Part shown: positions 25,398 to 34,079 of the stretch, in pieces
Layout of the letters: every line of letters begins with the position of its first letter
Numbering within the stretch: position 1 is the stretch's first letter
DNA from: JABWCE01 sp964617955
GTDB taxonomy: Bacteria > Bacteroidota > Bacteroidia > NS11-12g > UBA9320
DNA length: 64,000 nucleotides
Assembly (NCBI GenBank): GCA_964617955.1
Contig: CAZTXB010000002.1
Location: forward strand, 186,001 to 250,000
Direction of reading: 5' to 3'
The notes under the pieces: generated by a model
The model's input: only the letters and a program-made list of their open reading frames with translations
The model's database searches: none
Told to the model about the DNA's origin: nothing
Program-made: the position numbers and the translations under genes

Positions 25398-26510
25398 TTA
25401 ACGCAATAGTAATTTTTGAATAGGAAGATAATTGGCTTTTAGATTTGGCCATTTTTCAGGAAAGAAATTAATACACTCAACGATTCTTTTCCTATGCTTA
25501 TTAATTGAATCAGTAAGGGCAGGAGCGCTAATAACCGGATCGCAGGCACGAGCTAAATTCTTTCCAAGCAGAGGTGTCTTTGAGGCTATCAATTTATTGG
25601 TGGCATCTTCATATCTGTCGAGCAAACTCATCGTCCGTTCCAGTCTTGATTTAGATCTTCCTGCAGATGGTGTATTTTTCGATGCTTTGCTTGCACTCGA
25701 AGGATTCGCATCTTTAACCCATGCCGAGCCGTGTCTAAGACCTTGGTCTGATGGGGAACCATTTATAGTGCTTTCACCGGTGACTTTTTCACTTTCGAGT
25801 AGAACAAGGTAGGAGGGGTATATTGGAAGCGAGGAGGCACCTGGATTTAAGCGACGTGAAATGTGAAGTGCCTGGATTGCCGCGCTTTTTAATTTTTTAT
25901 AAGGAGCATTCAGATTCGTCAAATAATTCAAGGTTTCTTTATTTAAGAAAATTTCTTCACCAGCACGCAATTCTTCTTCCAAAAACAGTTTAAACAGATT
26001 TAAAAAATGTTTTTCAACAGTAATTTGCTGTTCGGTGAATTTATTATTTAGGTTAAGTATCTCAAAGTTCTGATTTAAAGATACTTGAAAAAAATCGAGT
26101 GAGATCGAATTTTCCCTATTGACAGAATGGCAGTGATTAAGCAAAAAGAAAATTAAGCACATTTCAATTAATTGTTTTGCTGAATTGTTATATAAAATTT
26201 CAGATGTCCCGGACTTTAACATTTTGATTACCAGGTAATAGTCTAAATGTCCAGGAGGGATAATTAGCACAGGTTCCTGAATATTTTTGAGCAGATCAAG
26301 CTGTACAGGGTTCTGGGATGATGATTCGGCTATTTCCCCATAATTAAGCCATATCGGGTCGTGAAATGGGGTAGACATAAGAGATTTAATTTTAGCTGTA
26401 TTAAAGACATTCTCGCCAAAGATCAAGGAACCTTCATCCTTTTCAAAGCAAGCGATGTACTCCACAATGGTCAAATTGTTTTTCAATAGTGAAAAATCCG
26501 GAAACCTCAT
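25398..26510 (-). CDS. hypothetical protein, no recognised family
   Basis: 370 aa. I recognise no domain. The N-terminal ~230 residues are mixed alpha/beta, with hydrophobic strands ('QEPVLIIPPGHLDYYLVIKML') and a leucine/phenylalanine-rich helical part ('LIEMCLIFFLLNHCHS'). A polar, serine- and alanine-rich linker follows at about residues 255-290 ('NPSSASKASKNTPSAGRSKS'), then a basic helical C-terminus. No signal peptide. The codon use is normal for the window, and the frame is long and intact, so the gene is real. Confidence 0.6.
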   Translation of the reverse strand: MRFPDFSLLKNNLTIVEYIACFEKDEGSLIFGENVFNTAKIKSLMSTPFHDPIWLNYGEIAESSSQNPVQLDLLKNIQEPVLIIPPGHLDYYLVIKMLKSGTSEILYNNSAKQLIEMCLIFFLLNHCHSVNRENSISLDFFQVSLNQNFEILNLNNKFTEQQITVEKHFLNLFKLFLEEELRAGEEIFLNKETLNYLTNLNAPYKKLKSAAIQALHISRRLNPGASSLPIYPSYLVLLESEKVTGESTINGSPSDQGLRHGSAWVKDANPSSASKASKNTPSAGRSKSRLERTMSLLDRYEDATNKLIASKTPLLGKNLARACDPVISAPALTDSINKHRKRIVECINFFPEKWPNLKANYLPIQKLLLR

Positions 26511-26580
26511 GCAGCAAAATTAAGCAGATTTATTTTACAGAAACACCAATATATAAAATAAATATTAAGCGAAAAGTAAA

Positions 26581-27459
26581 TCAATATCGCTTAACAAAAA
26601 ATACGCCTAATAAAATTAAGCCTAAAGAAGTTAGCTGAATTAAGCCAACTGATTCGTTATAATAAATACCCCAGAATGTGGATACAATGGGCATCATGTA
26701 AGTCACCGTTGAAGCGAAGAGTCCGTTAGTGATTTGTATCAGTTTATTGAAAAGGATTAAGCTAAGTCCTGTTCCAAGCAATCCCAGTGTAGCAATCGCA
26801 ACAGTTGATTTAACATAGGGAGAGGAAAGCATTTCTTGAAAGGGAAAATCAAAAATATTTAAACCTATTACAGCCAGAAAAAAAACCAGGCTGAGTGGAA
26901 TTGACGAAATAAAAAAGTAATTGTATTTGCTTAATTTATTTTCAATGATATTGACGTTAAGTCCATAAAAGATGGTGGATATAATAATTAATCCTCCATA
27001 GGCATAATTGGTTTCAATTCCTCCGCCCGGTTTGGTTACAATTAAACTGATGGCACCAATTAACCCGATCAGGATGCCAATAATTTTGTACTTATTTACA
27101 ACCTTGGAAAACAATAAAATGCCTACCAGTAAGGTAAAAAAGGGTGTTAATGAGTTTAAAGCCCCTGCCGTGGAGCTTTGAATATAAGTTTGTGCATAGG
27201 CAAAGCAATAAGCCGGAATAAAATTTCCCAATAAACCGGAAAGCGCAAACCATTTTAAATCGCCTTTTTCAATTCGGAAGATATTGTATATCCCAAAGGG
27301 AAGGAAGAGCATTCCTGCAACACAAATTCTTAAAGTAGCAAGTTGGGTTGAAGTATAGGCCTTTAGCCCTTCAAACATAAGGATGAATGAACTACCCCAG
27401 ATAACGGATAGAGTGATTAATAAAATCCAGGCTAAGGCACCTTTCGTCCCGTATTTCAT
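26581..27459 (-). CDS. EamA/DMT family transporter
   Basis: 292-aa integral membrane protein with ten hydrophobic helices in two EamA halves. The first begins 'ILLITLSVIWGSSFILMFEGL', typical of the drug/metabolite transporter superfamily, and the second half contains 'GGLIIISTIFYGLNVNIIE' and 'ASTVTYMMPIVSTFWG'. Substrate unknown. Its ATG overlaps the stop of the upstream glycosyltransferase by one base (TAATG), so the two genes are coupled. Confidence 0.9.
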   Translation of the reverse strand: MKYGTKGALAWILLITLSVIWGSSFILMFEGLKAYTSTQLATLRICVAGMLFLPFGIYNIFRIEKGDLKWFALSGLLGNFIPAYCFAYAQTYIQSSTAGALNSLTPFFTLLVGILLFSKVVNKYKIIGILIGLIGAISLIVTKPGGGIETNYAYGGLIIISTIFYGLNVNIIENKLSKYNYFFISSIPLSLVFFLAVIGLNIFDFPFQEMLSSPYVKSTVAIATLGLLGTGLSLILFNKLIQITNGLFASTVTYMMPIVSTFWGIYYNESVGLIQLTSLGLILLGVFFVKRY

Positions 27460-28172
27460 TAAATATTATATTTCAAGATACACCAAAGCGCCCTAAAACC
27501 GTCCTTCCAGTTAATCTTTTTACCTTCAGCATAGGTGCGCCCGTAATAAGAGATCCCAATTTCATATATTTTTATGCCTTTTATTTTTGATATTTTGGCG
27601 GTCACCTCAGGTTCGAAACCAAATCGCTCTTCCTTCAAATTTAAACTTTGCAGAATTTCACGTTTAAACATTTTATAGCAAGTCTCCATATCGGTTAGAT
27701 TTAAGTTGGTCAACATATTGGAAAGAAAAGTTAAAAATTTGTTTCCAATGGTATGCCAAAAAAACAAAATGCGATGCGGATTTCCCCCTATAAATCGGGA
27801 ACCATAAACTACATCGGCTTCAGCTATTATAAAAGGTTTAAGCAATTCATTGTATTCCTTGGGGTCGTATTCCAAATCGGCATCTTGTATAACGATAATA
27901 TCTCCTTTAGCGGCTTTTATGCCGGTGTGCAATGCGGCGCCCTTTCCCTTATTTTGGGTATGCTTGTGAAAGGCTATGTTGAAATTTGGATTTTCATGCA
28001 TGTACCTTTCAATGGCTTCTCTTGTTTTGTCAGTTGAGTCATCATCGACAAGTATCACCTCTTTAGAAATGCCATTGATCAATACCACCTCTTTTATCCG
28101 ATCCAGAATAAGATGTATGGTTCTTTCTTCATTGTATGCTGGTATAATAATAGAAAGCGTGTTGATTTGCAT
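27459..28172 (-). CDS. family 2 glycosyltransferase (dolichyl-phosphate mannose synthase-like)
   Basis: 237-aa GT-A glycosyltransferase. 'LSIIIPAYNEERTIHLIL' and 'VILVDDDSTDKT' form the nucleotide-sugar binding start, 'IIVIQDADLEYDP' contains the DxD-type metal motif, and 'LTNLNLTDMETCYKMFKR' is characteristic of the DPM1-like subgroup. There is no C-terminal membrane domain, so it is the soluble or peripheral type that transfers a sugar to a polyprenyl phosphate. Divergent from mnmD with the two start codons only about 20 bp apart. Confidence 0.9.
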   Translation of the reverse strand: MQINTLSIIIPAYNEERTIHLILDRIKEVVLINGISKEVILVDDDSTDKTREAIERYMHENPNFNIAFHKHTQNKGKGAALHTGIKAAKGDIIVIQDADLEYDPKEYNELLKPFIIAEADVVYGSRFIGGNPHRILFFWHTIGNKFLTFLSNMLTNLNLTDMETCYKMFKREILQSLNLKEERFGFEPEVTAKISKIKGIKIYEIGISYYGRTYAEGKKINWKDGFRALWCILKYNI

Positions 28173-28191
28173 GGCGCAAATTTTAGTTTTT

Positions 28192-28866
28192 ATGGTTAAT
28201 AATAAAAGTGAATTGAAAGTAATAGTTACCGATGACCACTCAGCAACGCTATATCATCCCACATTAGGAGAATCTTTTCATTCTACCTTTGGTGCTTTGC
28301 AGGAATCCAGGCATGTATTTATAAAAAACGGTTTTGATCTGCTCAACCAATCACACGTCGCCATTTTAGAGGTTGGTTTTGGAACGGGATTAAACTGCGC
28401 ATTAACCATGCATGAAGCCATTAAGAAGAAGATTAACGTCACCTATCTGGCGTTTGATCCCTATGAAATACCAAAGGAATTAATTCTTGAGTTTTCTAAT
28501 TATTATGATGCACCCATATCCAATTATTTGGTAGCGCTAAATGCAATAGGTTGGGAACAAAAAAACCAAATCAGCCCATATTTTTCACTTAGTAAACAGA
28601 AAGCCGTCTTTCAAACGTTTATGTTTGAGAAGAAATCTTTTGATCTTATTTATTATGATGCCTTTAGTCCTGATAAACAAAACGATATGTGGACCTTGGA
28701 TGCATTTAAAATTTTACAACGCTGCCTAAAATCAGAGGGTATTCTAACCACATATTGTGCCAAAGGCCAAATCAAAAGAGATATGAGAGAAGCGGGTTTT
28801 ACTGTGAAATCCGTTCCGGGACCCAAAGGTAAAAGAGAAATGATCGTGGCATTGAATTCCGATTAG
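28192..28866 (+). CDS. mnmD: tRNA (5-methylaminomethyl-2-thiouridine)(34) methyltransferase
   Basis: Stand-alone MnmD (the methyltransferase half of MnmC), ~224 aa, which completes mnm5s2U at the tRNA wobble position. It shows 'STFGALQESRHVFI', the SAM motif 'ILEVGFGTGLNCALT', the DUF752 hallmark 'IYYDAFSPDKQNDMW', 'LTTYCAKGQIKRDM' and 'VKSVPGPKGKREM'. ATG at 28192 gives the normal N-terminus; an earlier in-frame ATG at 28171 would overlap the divergent glycosyltransferase start. The FAD-dependent MnmC C-terminal domain is absent, as usual in Bacteroidota. Confidence 0.93.
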   Translation: MVNNKSELKVIVTDDHSATLYHPTLGESFHSTFGALQESRHVFIKNGFDLLNQSHVAILEVGFGTGLNCALTMHEAIKKKINVTYLAFDPYEIPKELILEFSNYYDAPISNYLVALNAIGWEQKNQISPYFSLSKQKAVFQTFMFEKKSFDLIYYDAFSPDKQNDMWTLDAFKILQRCLKSEGILTTYCAKGQIKRDMREAGFTVKSVPGPKGKREMIVALNSD

Positions 28867-28900
28867 GAATTTAAGTAGTGAAGCTTAACTTTTAAAGATC

Positions 28901-29482
28901 TTAATGCATTCGGTCGCCACGGTATTCAAAAGTATTCATAAGTTCTGCTTCAAAATCTAAAAAATCCGACCAGCGTTTTTTCACATACTCAGGGTCGATA
29001 TAGGTTCTCGCCAATTCAAGAAACATCGTGTAATGTCCAGCCTCTGAGACCATGAATTCATGGTAAAATTTTTTAAGTTTATCATCGGTAATGTGTAGGG
29101 AAAGTAGTCGGAATCTTTCACAACTTCTCGCTTCAATCATGGCAGCAATCATTAACTCATCAATAAAAGTTTTGAGTCGTGAGTCGCCTTTTATTTTAAA
29201 CTCACGAAGTTTCTGAACGTATTGGTCATTTCTATTTGGGCCGAGTTTAAATCCTCTCTTTTTTAATTCTTTCAGAACTTTCCTAAAATGTCCCCATTCT
29301 TCAGCAGCCACTGCGGTTACTTCCTCCACCATTTGTTCGAACTCCGGATAGCGAACGATGAGCGAAATGCAGTTAGAAGTTGCCTTCTGTTCGCAATAAG
29401 CATGGTCTGTTAAAATCTCCTGAATGCTTTTTTCAGCTATGTTTACCCATCTCGGGTCAGTGGCTAATTTTAATCCTAACAT
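28901..29482 (-). CDS. miaE: tRNA-(ms2io6A)-hydroxylase
   Basis: 193-aa ferritin-like di-iron protein. Iron ligands are visible as 'YCEQKAT' (Glu), 'AEEWGHFRKVL' (E..H), 'AAMIEARSCERF' (Glu) and 'VSEAGHYTMFLE' (E..H). These match MiaE, which hydroxylates the isoprenyl group at tRNA position 37. It faces mnmD convergently, so two tRNA-modification genes lie side by side without sharing a transcript. Confidence 0.92.
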   Translation of the reverse strand: MLGLKLATDPRWVNIAEKSIQEILTDHAYCEQKATSNCISLIVRYPEFEQMVEEVTAVAAEEWGHFRKVLKELKKRGFKLGPNRNDQYVQKLREFKIKGDSRLKTFIDELMIAAMIEARSCERFRLLSLHITDDKLKKFYHEFMVSEAGHYTMFLELARTYIDPEYVKKRWSDFLDFEAELMNTFEYRGDRMH

Positions 29483-29584
29483 AGGGCAAAAATAATTTTA
29501 TTTAAAGCTTGTCACGTTTTTTATTCTCTTCTGAGTCTATTGATTCGATAACGGTTAGGACTTTGCCTTTTATATTAAAAAAGA

Positions 29585-29614
29585 CTTGCATTTGTCGTTT
29601 TTTTATTATATTTG
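29585..29614 (+). promoter_or_regulatory. promoter of the 36-aa protein gene
   Basis: A perfect -7 box TATATTTG (29607-29614) with TTG at 29586-29588 about 18 nt upstream, 42 bp before the ATG at 29657. The position supports the small gene being expressed on its own. Confidence 0.5.
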
Positions 29615-29656
29615 CAGAGTATTACTAACTACTGTTTAAAACTATTACTACTTATT

Positions 29657-29767
29657 ATGGACACTAATACTGCAAATTCACGAGCCAAGGATTTTAAAAT
29701 TTTGCTGGGAGCACTTCTTGTTAATGGTATTTTTATTACCGCCCTCTTTTTACTATACAGCCAATAA
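29657..29767 (+). CDS. 36-aa single-helix membrane protein
   Basis: A short gene with a good promoter upstream and its own ATG. The product has a polar N-terminus ('MDTNTANSRAKDFK') and one transmembrane helix ('ILLGALLVNGIFITALFLLY'), ending 'SQ'. The N-terminal part is not AT-driven low-complexity sequence, which argues for selection. No family recognised. It lies alone between miaE (divergent) and the YwqK-like gene 58 bp downstream, with which it may share a transcript. Confidence 0.5.
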   Translation: MDTNTANSRAKDFKILLGALLVNGIFITALFLLYSQ

Positions 29768-29825
29768 ATTTTAAAATATTTTATCTAATAAAGAGTTATT
29801 TAAAGTAAAATTGCAAGATACTTTA

Positions 29826-30926
29826 ATGACTTTTAATTATTACTCCAAAATCAGGAGAAGTTTCTTCCTCTTATTCCTATTTCCAATATTACATGCCTCA
29901 GGGCAGCCAGTAAAATTTTCTGATTTAACCAAAAATCAGGATGGAATTTATACTTTAAACAATAAACCTTTTACCGGAAAGTCAATTCTGTTGCATCAAA
30001 ACAACAGGAAATGGCAGGAGGTGGATTGGAAAAATGGAAAAATCGATGGGGTCTATCGTGCTTATTTCGATAATGGTTTAAAAGAAAATGAGATTGACTA
30101 TGTGGACGGAAAGAGAAATGGCAACTTCAAGTCCTGGTATTTAAACGGAAAATCTGAAGAGATCAGCCATTATAAGGAAGGTATTCTGGATGGTCTTTAC
30201 AAAACTTATTATCAAAACGGCAATCCCAAAAAAGAATGCAGCTTTCTAAACGGGCTGGAAAATGGTGAATTAATCCTATGGTTTGAAAATGGCCAAAAGC
30301 AGCAAGAATCTAATTTCATAAATGGAAAGCCTCATGGCAAGGTAGTTTCTTTCACCAATGAGGGCGTACTCAGAAAGGAAATTGAATACAAAAATGGCCT
30401 CAGGGATGGTAAATCCATCATTTATCACAGCAATGGCAAAATCGGCGAAATAAGTACCTTTCACGAGGGCTTACCTGACGGACGAACGATTAAATTTGAC
30501 AACAAAGGAAAGGTCATCAACGAGGAAAATTACAAGAATGGAAAGAAAGATGGGAAATGGGTGTACTCTGATTTTTTAGGACTAAAAATAAAAGAAGTCA
30601 ACTATAGCAATGATACCTTGCAAGGCTATTATGCTGAGTGGGTAAACACAGTGGTAAACACGGAAGGCTATTTTAAAAATGGCAAAAAGGAGGGAAATTG
30701 GGTTGAAAGTGCCGCAGACCCTAAGACCATGTGTTCCGGATCCTATAAAAATGGGTTGAGGGAAGGTGCGTGGACTTTTGGCATGAGCAAGATTTACGGA
30801 AAATGCAATGGCAGCTTTTTTGAAGGGAAAAAGGATGGTGAATGGTTCTATTACAATTACAAGGGGAAGCGCATCAGGAGTGAAAAATGGGATAAAGGCG
30901 AATTGATTGAAACCAAAAACCGTTAA
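29826..30926 (+). CDS. secreted MORN/YwqK-type repeat protein
   Basis: 366-aa exported protein. Signal peptide 'SFFLLFLFPILHASGQ', then about eleven MORN-like/YwqK repeats of ~23 residues with the pattern 'YKNGxxDGxxxxYxxNGxxxxE' from residue ~45 to the end. Database names often call such proteins 'toxin-antitoxin system YwqK family antitoxin', but nothing here suggests a toxin partner; in Bacteroidota they are common envelope proteins. ATG at 29826 was preferred to the in-frame TTG at 29811. tsaE follows 2 bp after the stop. Confidence 0.8.
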   Translation: MTFNYYSKIRRSFFLLFLFPILHASGQPVKFSDLTKNQDGIYTLNNKPFTGKSILLHQNNRKWQEVDWKNGKIDGVYRAYFDNGLKENEIDYVDGKRNGNFKSWYLNGKSEEISHYKEGILDGLYKTYYQNGNPKKECSFLNGLENGELILWFENGQKQQESNFINGKPHGKVVSFTNEGVLRKEIEYKNGLRDGKSIIYHSNGKIGEISTFHEGLPDGRTIKFDNKGKVINEENYKNGKKDGKWVYSDFLGLKIKEVNYSNDTLQGYYAEWVNTVVNTEGYFKNGKKEGNWVESAADPKTMCSGSYKNGLREGAWTFGMSKIYGKCNGSFFEGKKDGEWFYYNYKGKRIRSEKWDKGELIETKNR

Positions 30927-30928
30927 CA

Positions 30929-31354
30929 TTGAATGTCAAGTTTGAAAAAAGATTTTCTCTAACCGAAATGAATGGAATGGTAGGAGAGTTTATCACCCAC
31001 TATGGCGAATACCGTATTTTTTGCTTTCAAGGGGATTTAGGGTCGGGAAAAACAACCCTAATCTCAGGGTGTTGTTCCTACCTGGGGTGCACAGATACGA
31101 TGAGCAGTCCTACTTTTTCAATAGTAAACGAGTATAAATTGCCAAATGGTAAAATCTATCATTTCGATTTATACCGAATGAAATCCCTGGAAGAAATCAT
31201 GGATATCGGCTTTGAAGAATATATCCATTCAGGCCATTACTGCTTTATAGAATGGCCGGAAAAAATAAAAAAAATATTGCCGCAAAATGAGACTGTTTAT
31301 TGTGAATTGAACTATATTAGCCTTAACGAAAGAAGCTTGAAGGCATGGGTGTAA
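30929..31354 (+). CDS. tsaE: tRNA threonylcarbamoyladenosine biosynthesis ATPase TsaE
   Basis: 141 aa, P-loop protein that works with TsaB and TsaD to make t6A37 in tRNA. Walker A 'FQGDLGSGKTTLISG', then 'SSPTFSIVNEYKLPNGKIYH' (in two parts, with the family 'SPTF..v..Y'), the Walker-B-like 'FDLYRM', and 'FIEWPEKI' with the conserved Trp. The only start that keeps the N-terminal strand is TTG at 30929; the next ATG (30968) would remove about 13 residues. It overlaps the peptidase gene by 10 bp. Confidence 0.93.
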   Translation: MNVKFEKRFSLTEMNGMVGEFITHYGEYRIFCFQGDLGSGKTTLISGCCSYLGCTDTMSSPTFSIVNEYKLPNGKIYHFDLYRMKSLEEIMDIGFEEYIHSGHYCFIEWPEKIKKILPQNETVYCELNYISLNERSLKAWV

Positions 31355-32475
31355 TCATTAAAAAGGCAGTTTTTACCTCACTCATAATTGGAGGACTTAT
31401 TGTTCAAGGCCTGGGACAAGTTTATGATGCTCAGGTAGCAACTTACATCAAAAAAGTTGACAACGCCTATGGCTTTCTTCAAAAAATTGAACAATTAGGT
31501 AGAAAGCAAGCGGGTGACAAGGGCCTGGATTCTACTTTTTTTTGGATAAAGCAGCAAATTGAAAACCTCGGCTACACAACCCTTGAACAAAAATTTTTAG
31601 AAGGCCAGGATACTTTAAGAAATCTTGAATTTGTAAAAACCGGAGACCTGGATACCTGTATAATTATTGGTGGTCATTACGACAGTAAAGGAGGGGCAGG
31701 GGTGAATGACAACGGAACCGGAAATTTTGCCCTCTATGAAATCGCAAGATTGATTAAAAATGTACGAACCAAATATTCCATTCGCTTTGTTTTTTTCTCA
31801 GGAGAGGAAGTGGATTATTTGGGCAGCCGTTATTACGTAAAACATGACAACAAATCGATGGTTAAATTTATGCTAAACATCGATCAGCTTGGCGGCACCA
31901 TTGGTGAAGATAATTCAGGGATTAAATGCGAAAGGGACGAAGTGTCGGGTCTTAAGGCGGAAAGCAATCAGTTGGCGACAGTTATGGCTAAAATTTATGA
32001 TTTATACACGACTTTAAACCCCGTTATAACTCCGGCATATGCCTCAGATTACTTATCTTTTCGCGATTCTGGTTATATCATTACCGGAATATATCAATAT
32101 TCAAATTTTCCATATATCCATTCAAGCAATGATCTTTTAAAATACATGGAGCTCAACACTCTCCATGAAACCGTTAAAGGAGCTCTGGCCTATGTTTTGC
32201 ATTTTTCTAAGGCGATTATCCCTGCTTCCATACACACTAAAAACGAGGCGAACTCAGAATTAAACGTTTATTGTTCGGGTTCTAGATTGTATGTGAATAC
32301 TGTTAGATCTTACGATCTCCTTATTTATAACAGTCTAGGGCAATTAATCAGCTGTACAGAAGGTAAAATGGGAAACTTCGTTTTATCATTAAATCTTTAT
32401 AATTCAGGAGTTTACTATACTTATATAAAAACTGCCGAAGAGATATTCCGATATAAATTTATTTTCATTCCCTGA
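31345..32475 (+). CDS. secreted M28 family zinc peptidase with T9SS C-terminal domain
   Basis: 376-aa exported aminopeptidase-type protein. Signal peptide ('FTSLIIGGLIVQGLGQ'), then the M28 fold with visible zinc ligands and catalytic residues: 'IIIGGHYDSKGG' (His), 'GVNDNGTGNFAL' (bridging Asp), 'FSGEEVDYLGS' (catalytic Glu and ligand Glu), 'MLNIDQLGG' (Asp) and 'FPYIHSSNDLL' (His). The last ~75 residues form a type IX secretion sorting domain ('LLIYNSLGQLIS', 'SGVYYTYIKTAEE'). The start lies inside the end of tsaE, so translation is coupled. Confidence 0.9.
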   Translation: MGVIIKKAVFTSLIIGGLIVQGLGQVYDAQVATYIKKVDNAYGFLQKIEQLGRKQAGDKGLDSTFFWIKQQIENLGYTTLEQKFLEGQDTLRNLEFVKTGDLDTCIIIGGHYDSKGGAGVNDNGTGNFALYEIARLIKNVRTKYSIRFVFFSGEEVDYLGSRYYVKHDNKSMVKFMLNIDQLGGTIGEDNSGIKCERDEVSGLKAESNQLATVMAKIYDLYTTLNPVITPAYASDYLSFRDSGYIITGIYQYSNFPYIHSSNDLLKYMELNTLHETVKGALAYVLHFSKAIIPASIHTKNEANSELNVYCSGSRLYVNTVRSYDLLIYNSLGQLISCTEGKMGNFVLSLNLYNSGVYYTYIKTAEEIFRYKFIFIP

Positions 32476-32513
32476 TTTGTGAAACGAAAAGATTTGATTT
32501 GCAGATTAATTAA

Positions 32514-33905
32514 ATGAACATCACATTTTGGGGGGCAGCAAAGCAAGTTACAGGCAGCATGTACTTGCTTACTTTAGATTCAGGGTACACCATTTTGGTT
32601 GATTGCGGTCTTAACTACGAGAAGGGCGTCGACTTACAAAGCAATGAAAAATTTCCTTTTGAACCGTCCTCTGTCCAGCTTTTACTGCTAACTCATGCAC
32701 ATATTGACCATTCGGGCAATATTCCGACCCTCATCAAAAGAGGATTTAAAGGGCAGATACTGTGTACCGAACCAACCTTAGCCCTGGCCGAGAACTTGTT
32801 GAAGGATTCGGTGAATGTTCAGATGGCAGAGTCCCGGTCACGAAGAAAAAAATCAGGAAAATCAAGAGACATCAAAGCGCTCTATGGGCAGTTTGACGTA
32901 GAAAAAACCATCGAGAGAATGGTGACGGTCACGTTTAACAAAACTTTTCAGGTTAATGAGGAGGTCAAGGTTACTTTTTACCCGGCCGGCCATATTCTTG
33001 GAGCTGCTTCCATTCTCATCGAAGCGGGCAAAGGGGATAAGCTAAAGAGAATAGGCTTCACCGGTGATTTAGGCAAAAAAGGAGCTAAGCTCGTTGTGGA
33101 TTCCCAAGCAATGCCTGATCTGGATTACCTCATTTGCGAATCGACTTATGGCGACCGGAAACATCAAAATACCGGTAAGGCTGAGGATGAACTTTACAAG
33201 TATGTAAAGGCATGCTGCATAGACTCACCGGGGCGGCTGGTAATTCCGGCTTTCAGTGTAGGAAGGACCCAGGCCATCTTATTTGTTCTTAACCAGTTAT
33301 ATCAAAAGGGTTTGCTGGGCAATATCAAAGTCTTTACCGACAGCCCATTGGGAATATTGAGCACTAAAATTCACAATGAATTTGACGATTATTTGAACGA
33401 GGAAGCCAAATCTTTTCTCAAAAAGCATAAAGCCTTGTTCGAATTTCCGAGTTTGAGTATTGTAAAAAGTGAAGCCGACCAAAAAGCCATGTCTTACCAT
33501 GGCGGACCTTCCATTATTGTCTCTTCGGCCGGAATGATCGAAGGAGGGCGTATACAGCAACATGTGAGGAATAACATCCAAAACCCCTTAGGTATTATAC
33601 TTATAGCTGGTTATTGCGCCACCGGTACCCTAGGGCATAGACTTTTGCACGGCAGTGGCAGCGTTACCATTAACCACAAAGAACAACCGGTATATGCCAA
33701 AATCAGGGCTACCGATATTTTCTCTGCACATCCCGACAAGGATGGCTTACTAAACTACCTCGAAGAGTCAAAACTTAAGGCCTCGGCCAAAGTTTTTTTG
33801 GTTCACGGGGAGGAGAAAGGACTCTTGGCCTTTGCACACTTTTTAAAGGAGAAAATAAAGAATCCCATCATTATACCAGAGATAGGAAGTAAGTTCGAGA
33901 TATAG
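32514..33905 (+). CDS. beta-CASP metallo-beta-lactamase-fold ribonuclease
   Basis: 463 aa, CPSF73-like nuclease. MBL motif 'LTHAHIDHSGNIP' (HxHxDH), 'FYPAGHILGAASIL', 'FTGDLGKKG' (metal Asp), then the beta-CASP insert ('CESTYGDR', 'IPAFSVGRTQAIL', 'SSAGMIEGG') and the RMMBL C-terminal motif 'IFSAHPDKDGLLNYL' with the 'VHGEEKGL' end. Such proteins cut and trim RNA; in bacteria without RNase E they take part in RNA turnover. Single gene; no partner suggested. Confidence 0.93.
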   Translation: MNITFWGAAKQVTGSMYLLTLDSGYTILVDCGLNYEKGVDLQSNEKFPFEPSSVQLLLLTHAHIDHSGNIPTLIKRGFKGQILCTEPTLALAENLLKDSVNVQMAESRSRRKKSGKSRDIKALYGQFDVEKTIERMVTVTFNKTFQVNEEVKVTFYPAGHILGAASILIEAGKGDKLKRIGFTGDLGKKGAKLVVDSQAMPDLDYLICESTYGDRKHQNTGKAEDELYKYVKACCIDSPGRLVIPAFSVGRTQAILFVLNQLYQKGLLGNIKVFTDSPLGILSTKIHNEFDDYLNEEAKSFLKKHKALFEFPSLSIVKSEADQKAMSYHGGPSIIVSSAGMIEGGRIQQHVRNNIQNPLGIILIAGYCATGTLGHRLLHGSGSVTINHKEQPVYAKIRATDIFSAHPDKDGLLNYLEESKLKASAKVFLVHGEEKGLLAFAHFLKEKIKNPIIIPEIGSKFEI

Positions 33906-34079
33906 AACTTAAAGGGCGAGAGAAACCTGTAATTTTAATTACAAGGCAGGTCTAATTGTATAAGTTCAAATCTTAAAATCAAACCGCCGGTTTCAGGGTA
34001 AAACTTGTGGGTATCTCTCATTCTGAGCAAGAATTAATACCTGATTTATGCCTATTTTCACGAGTTGTAAAACAAAGCT

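Noticed and set aside
27976..28191. Upstream extension of mnmD
   Set aside because: The open frame overlaps the divergent glycosyltransferase; the MnmD-like sequence begins after ATG 28192.
29826..30926. Toxin-antitoxin role for the YwqK-like repeat protein
   Set aside because: The name is only a database label; no toxin gene is adjacent, and a signal peptide argues for an envelope protein.
33928..33943. Palindrome TGTAATT-TT-AATTACA upstream of gyrA
   Set aside because: AT-rich inverted repeat with no T-run or known regulator; it can occur by chance in such DNA.
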